Assembly: GCA_019348575.1 (NCBI GenBank)
Contig: JAHWJE010000008.1
Coordinates: 1 to 14,342, forward strand
DNA length: 14,342 nt
DNA from: Actinomycetota bacterium
GTDB taxonomy: Bacteria; Actinomycetota; Thermoleophilia; Solirubrobacterales; Solirubrobacteraceae
Reading direction: 5' to 3'
Below the pieces are notes generated by a model. The model was not told the DNA's origin, did not search any database, and worked only from the letters and a program-made list of their open reading frames with translations. Position numbers and translations under genes: made by a program. Each line of letters starts with the position of its first letter. Positions within the stretch are counted from its first letter, which is position 1. Positions 13,845 through 14,342 of the stretch are shown piece after piece.

Positions 13845-14342
13845 ATGCCCCCCACGACCGATCTCGAGACCCGCGCGACCGCGCTGCTGCACGAGCTCGC
13901 CGGTCCCCAGGCGCGCTTTCGCGAGCACCAGCTCGAGGCGATCGCCGACCTCGTCGAGGACCGCGCGCGGGTGCTGTGCGTGCAGCGCACGGGCTGGGGC
14001 AAGTCGGCCGTCTACTTCATCGCGACCGCCCTGCTGCGATCCGATCCCGCGCGCCCGGCCGGGCCGACGCTGATCGTCTCGCCGCTGCTGGCGCTCATGC
14101 GCAACCAGATCGAGGCCGCGCAGCGGCTCGGGATCCGCGCATACACGGTCAACTCGACCAACCGCGACGCCTGGAGCGAGATCTCCGAGCTGCTGGATGC
14201 CGACGCCGTCGACCTGCTGCTGATCAGTCCCCTGCGGCTGAACAACCCGCAGTTCCGCGCCCAGATGATGCCGGTGTTCGCCGAATCCGTCGGGCTGCTC
14301 GTCGTCGACGAGGCGCACTGCATCTCAGACTTGGGCCACTAC
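13845..14342 (+). CDS. RecQ-like ATP-dependent DNA helicase, N-terminal part (cut by window end)
   Basis: The first 166 residues of a superfamily 2 helicase that unwinds DNA 3'-5'. FREHQLEAI (25-33) is RecQ motif 0. QRTGWGKSAVYF (47-58) is the Walker A motif (TGWGKS). TLIVSPLLALMRNQIEAAQRLGI (75-97) is motif Ia. LLLISPLRL (124-132) is motif Ib. VVDEAHCISDLGHY (153-166) is the Walker B DEAH-C-I-S motif characteristic of RecQ. The frame is open to the last base. The start is the first ATG that precedes the conserved domain, and a -10 box lies just upstream. Divergent from the esterase remnant. The rest (helicase C-terminal domain, zinc-binding/RQC region if any) is outside the window. Confidence 0.88.
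   Translation, partial: MPPTTDLETRATALLHELAGPQARFREHQLEAIADLVEDRARVLCVQRTGWGKSAVYFIATALLRSDPARPAGPTLIVSPLLALMRNQIEAAQRLGIRAYTVNSTNRDAWSEISELLDADAVDLLLISPLRLNNPQFRAQMMPVFAESVGLLVVDEAHCISDLGHY

Noticed and set aside
1..14342. CRISPR arrays, tRNA/rRNA genes, insertion sequences, phage or toxin-antitoxin genes
   Set aside because: Looked for on both strands by eye; no spaced direct repeats, cloverleaf-like sequences, transposase motifs or terminal inverted repeats of an insertion sequence were seen.

Overview
The window is very GC-rich, with strong G/C preference at third codon positions and GTG/ATG starts. Its protein families (GT9 and GT4 glycosyltransferases, an actinobacterial-type RecQ-like helicase, an erythromycin-esterase-family protein, probable leaderless promoters) suggest a GC-rich actinobacterium. 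Thermoleophilia/Solirubrobacterales is my best guess, by inference only. The first ~860 bases look compositionally and organisationally different from the rest.

Layout. (1) 1-866 is a mosaic edge. A terminator-like hairpin and a probable leaderless promoter drive the first ~80 codons of pyrE on the plus strand. At ~338-356 pyrE stops abruptly and meets, head-on, the first ~115 codons of a type II secretion/type IV pilus F-family gene on the minus strand. Behind that gene is a short Ala/Pro/Lys-rich open frame ending at 750, which may be the tail of another gene. (2) 856-10924, all on the minus strand, is one tightly packed operon of eight genes. Seven junctions overlap by 4 bases (ATGA/GTGA), except hldE/SDR, which overlaps by 11. 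In transcription order: NodU-family carbamoyltransferase; a GT2 glycosyltransferase fused to GmhB heptose-bisphosphate phosphatase; a GT9 heptosyltransferase-like protein; a GT4-like glycosyltransferase; a GT4 glycosyltransferase fused to GmhA heptose isomerase; HldE kinase/adenylyltransferase; a classical short-chain dehydrogenase; a second GT9 protein. (3) 10925-11314 is a non-coding region carrying four perfect inverted repeats upstream of the operon. (4) 11315-12745 is an aldehyde dehydrogenase. (5) 12820-13779 is the C-terminal part of an erythromycin-esterase-family protein that has lost its N-terminal catalytic region. (6) 13845 to the window end is the start of a divergently transcribed RecQ-like helicase, cut by the window edge.

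How the genes fit together. GmhA, HldE (kinase), GmhB and HldE (adenylyltransferase) together would convert sedoheptulose 7-phosphate to ADP-D-glycero-beta-D-manno-heptose. Two GT9 proteins and three other glycosyltransferase modules would assemble a heptose-containing glycan, and the leading carbamoyltransferase would decorate it. No HldD-type epimerase is visible. The SDR is a classical short enzyme of unknown substrate. The most unusual feature is that both single-domain heptose enzymes, GmhA and GmhB, are each fused to a different glycosyltransferase. With the carbamoyltransferase, this suggests a poorly described carbamoylated-heptose surface glycan in a lineage not expected to make LPS.
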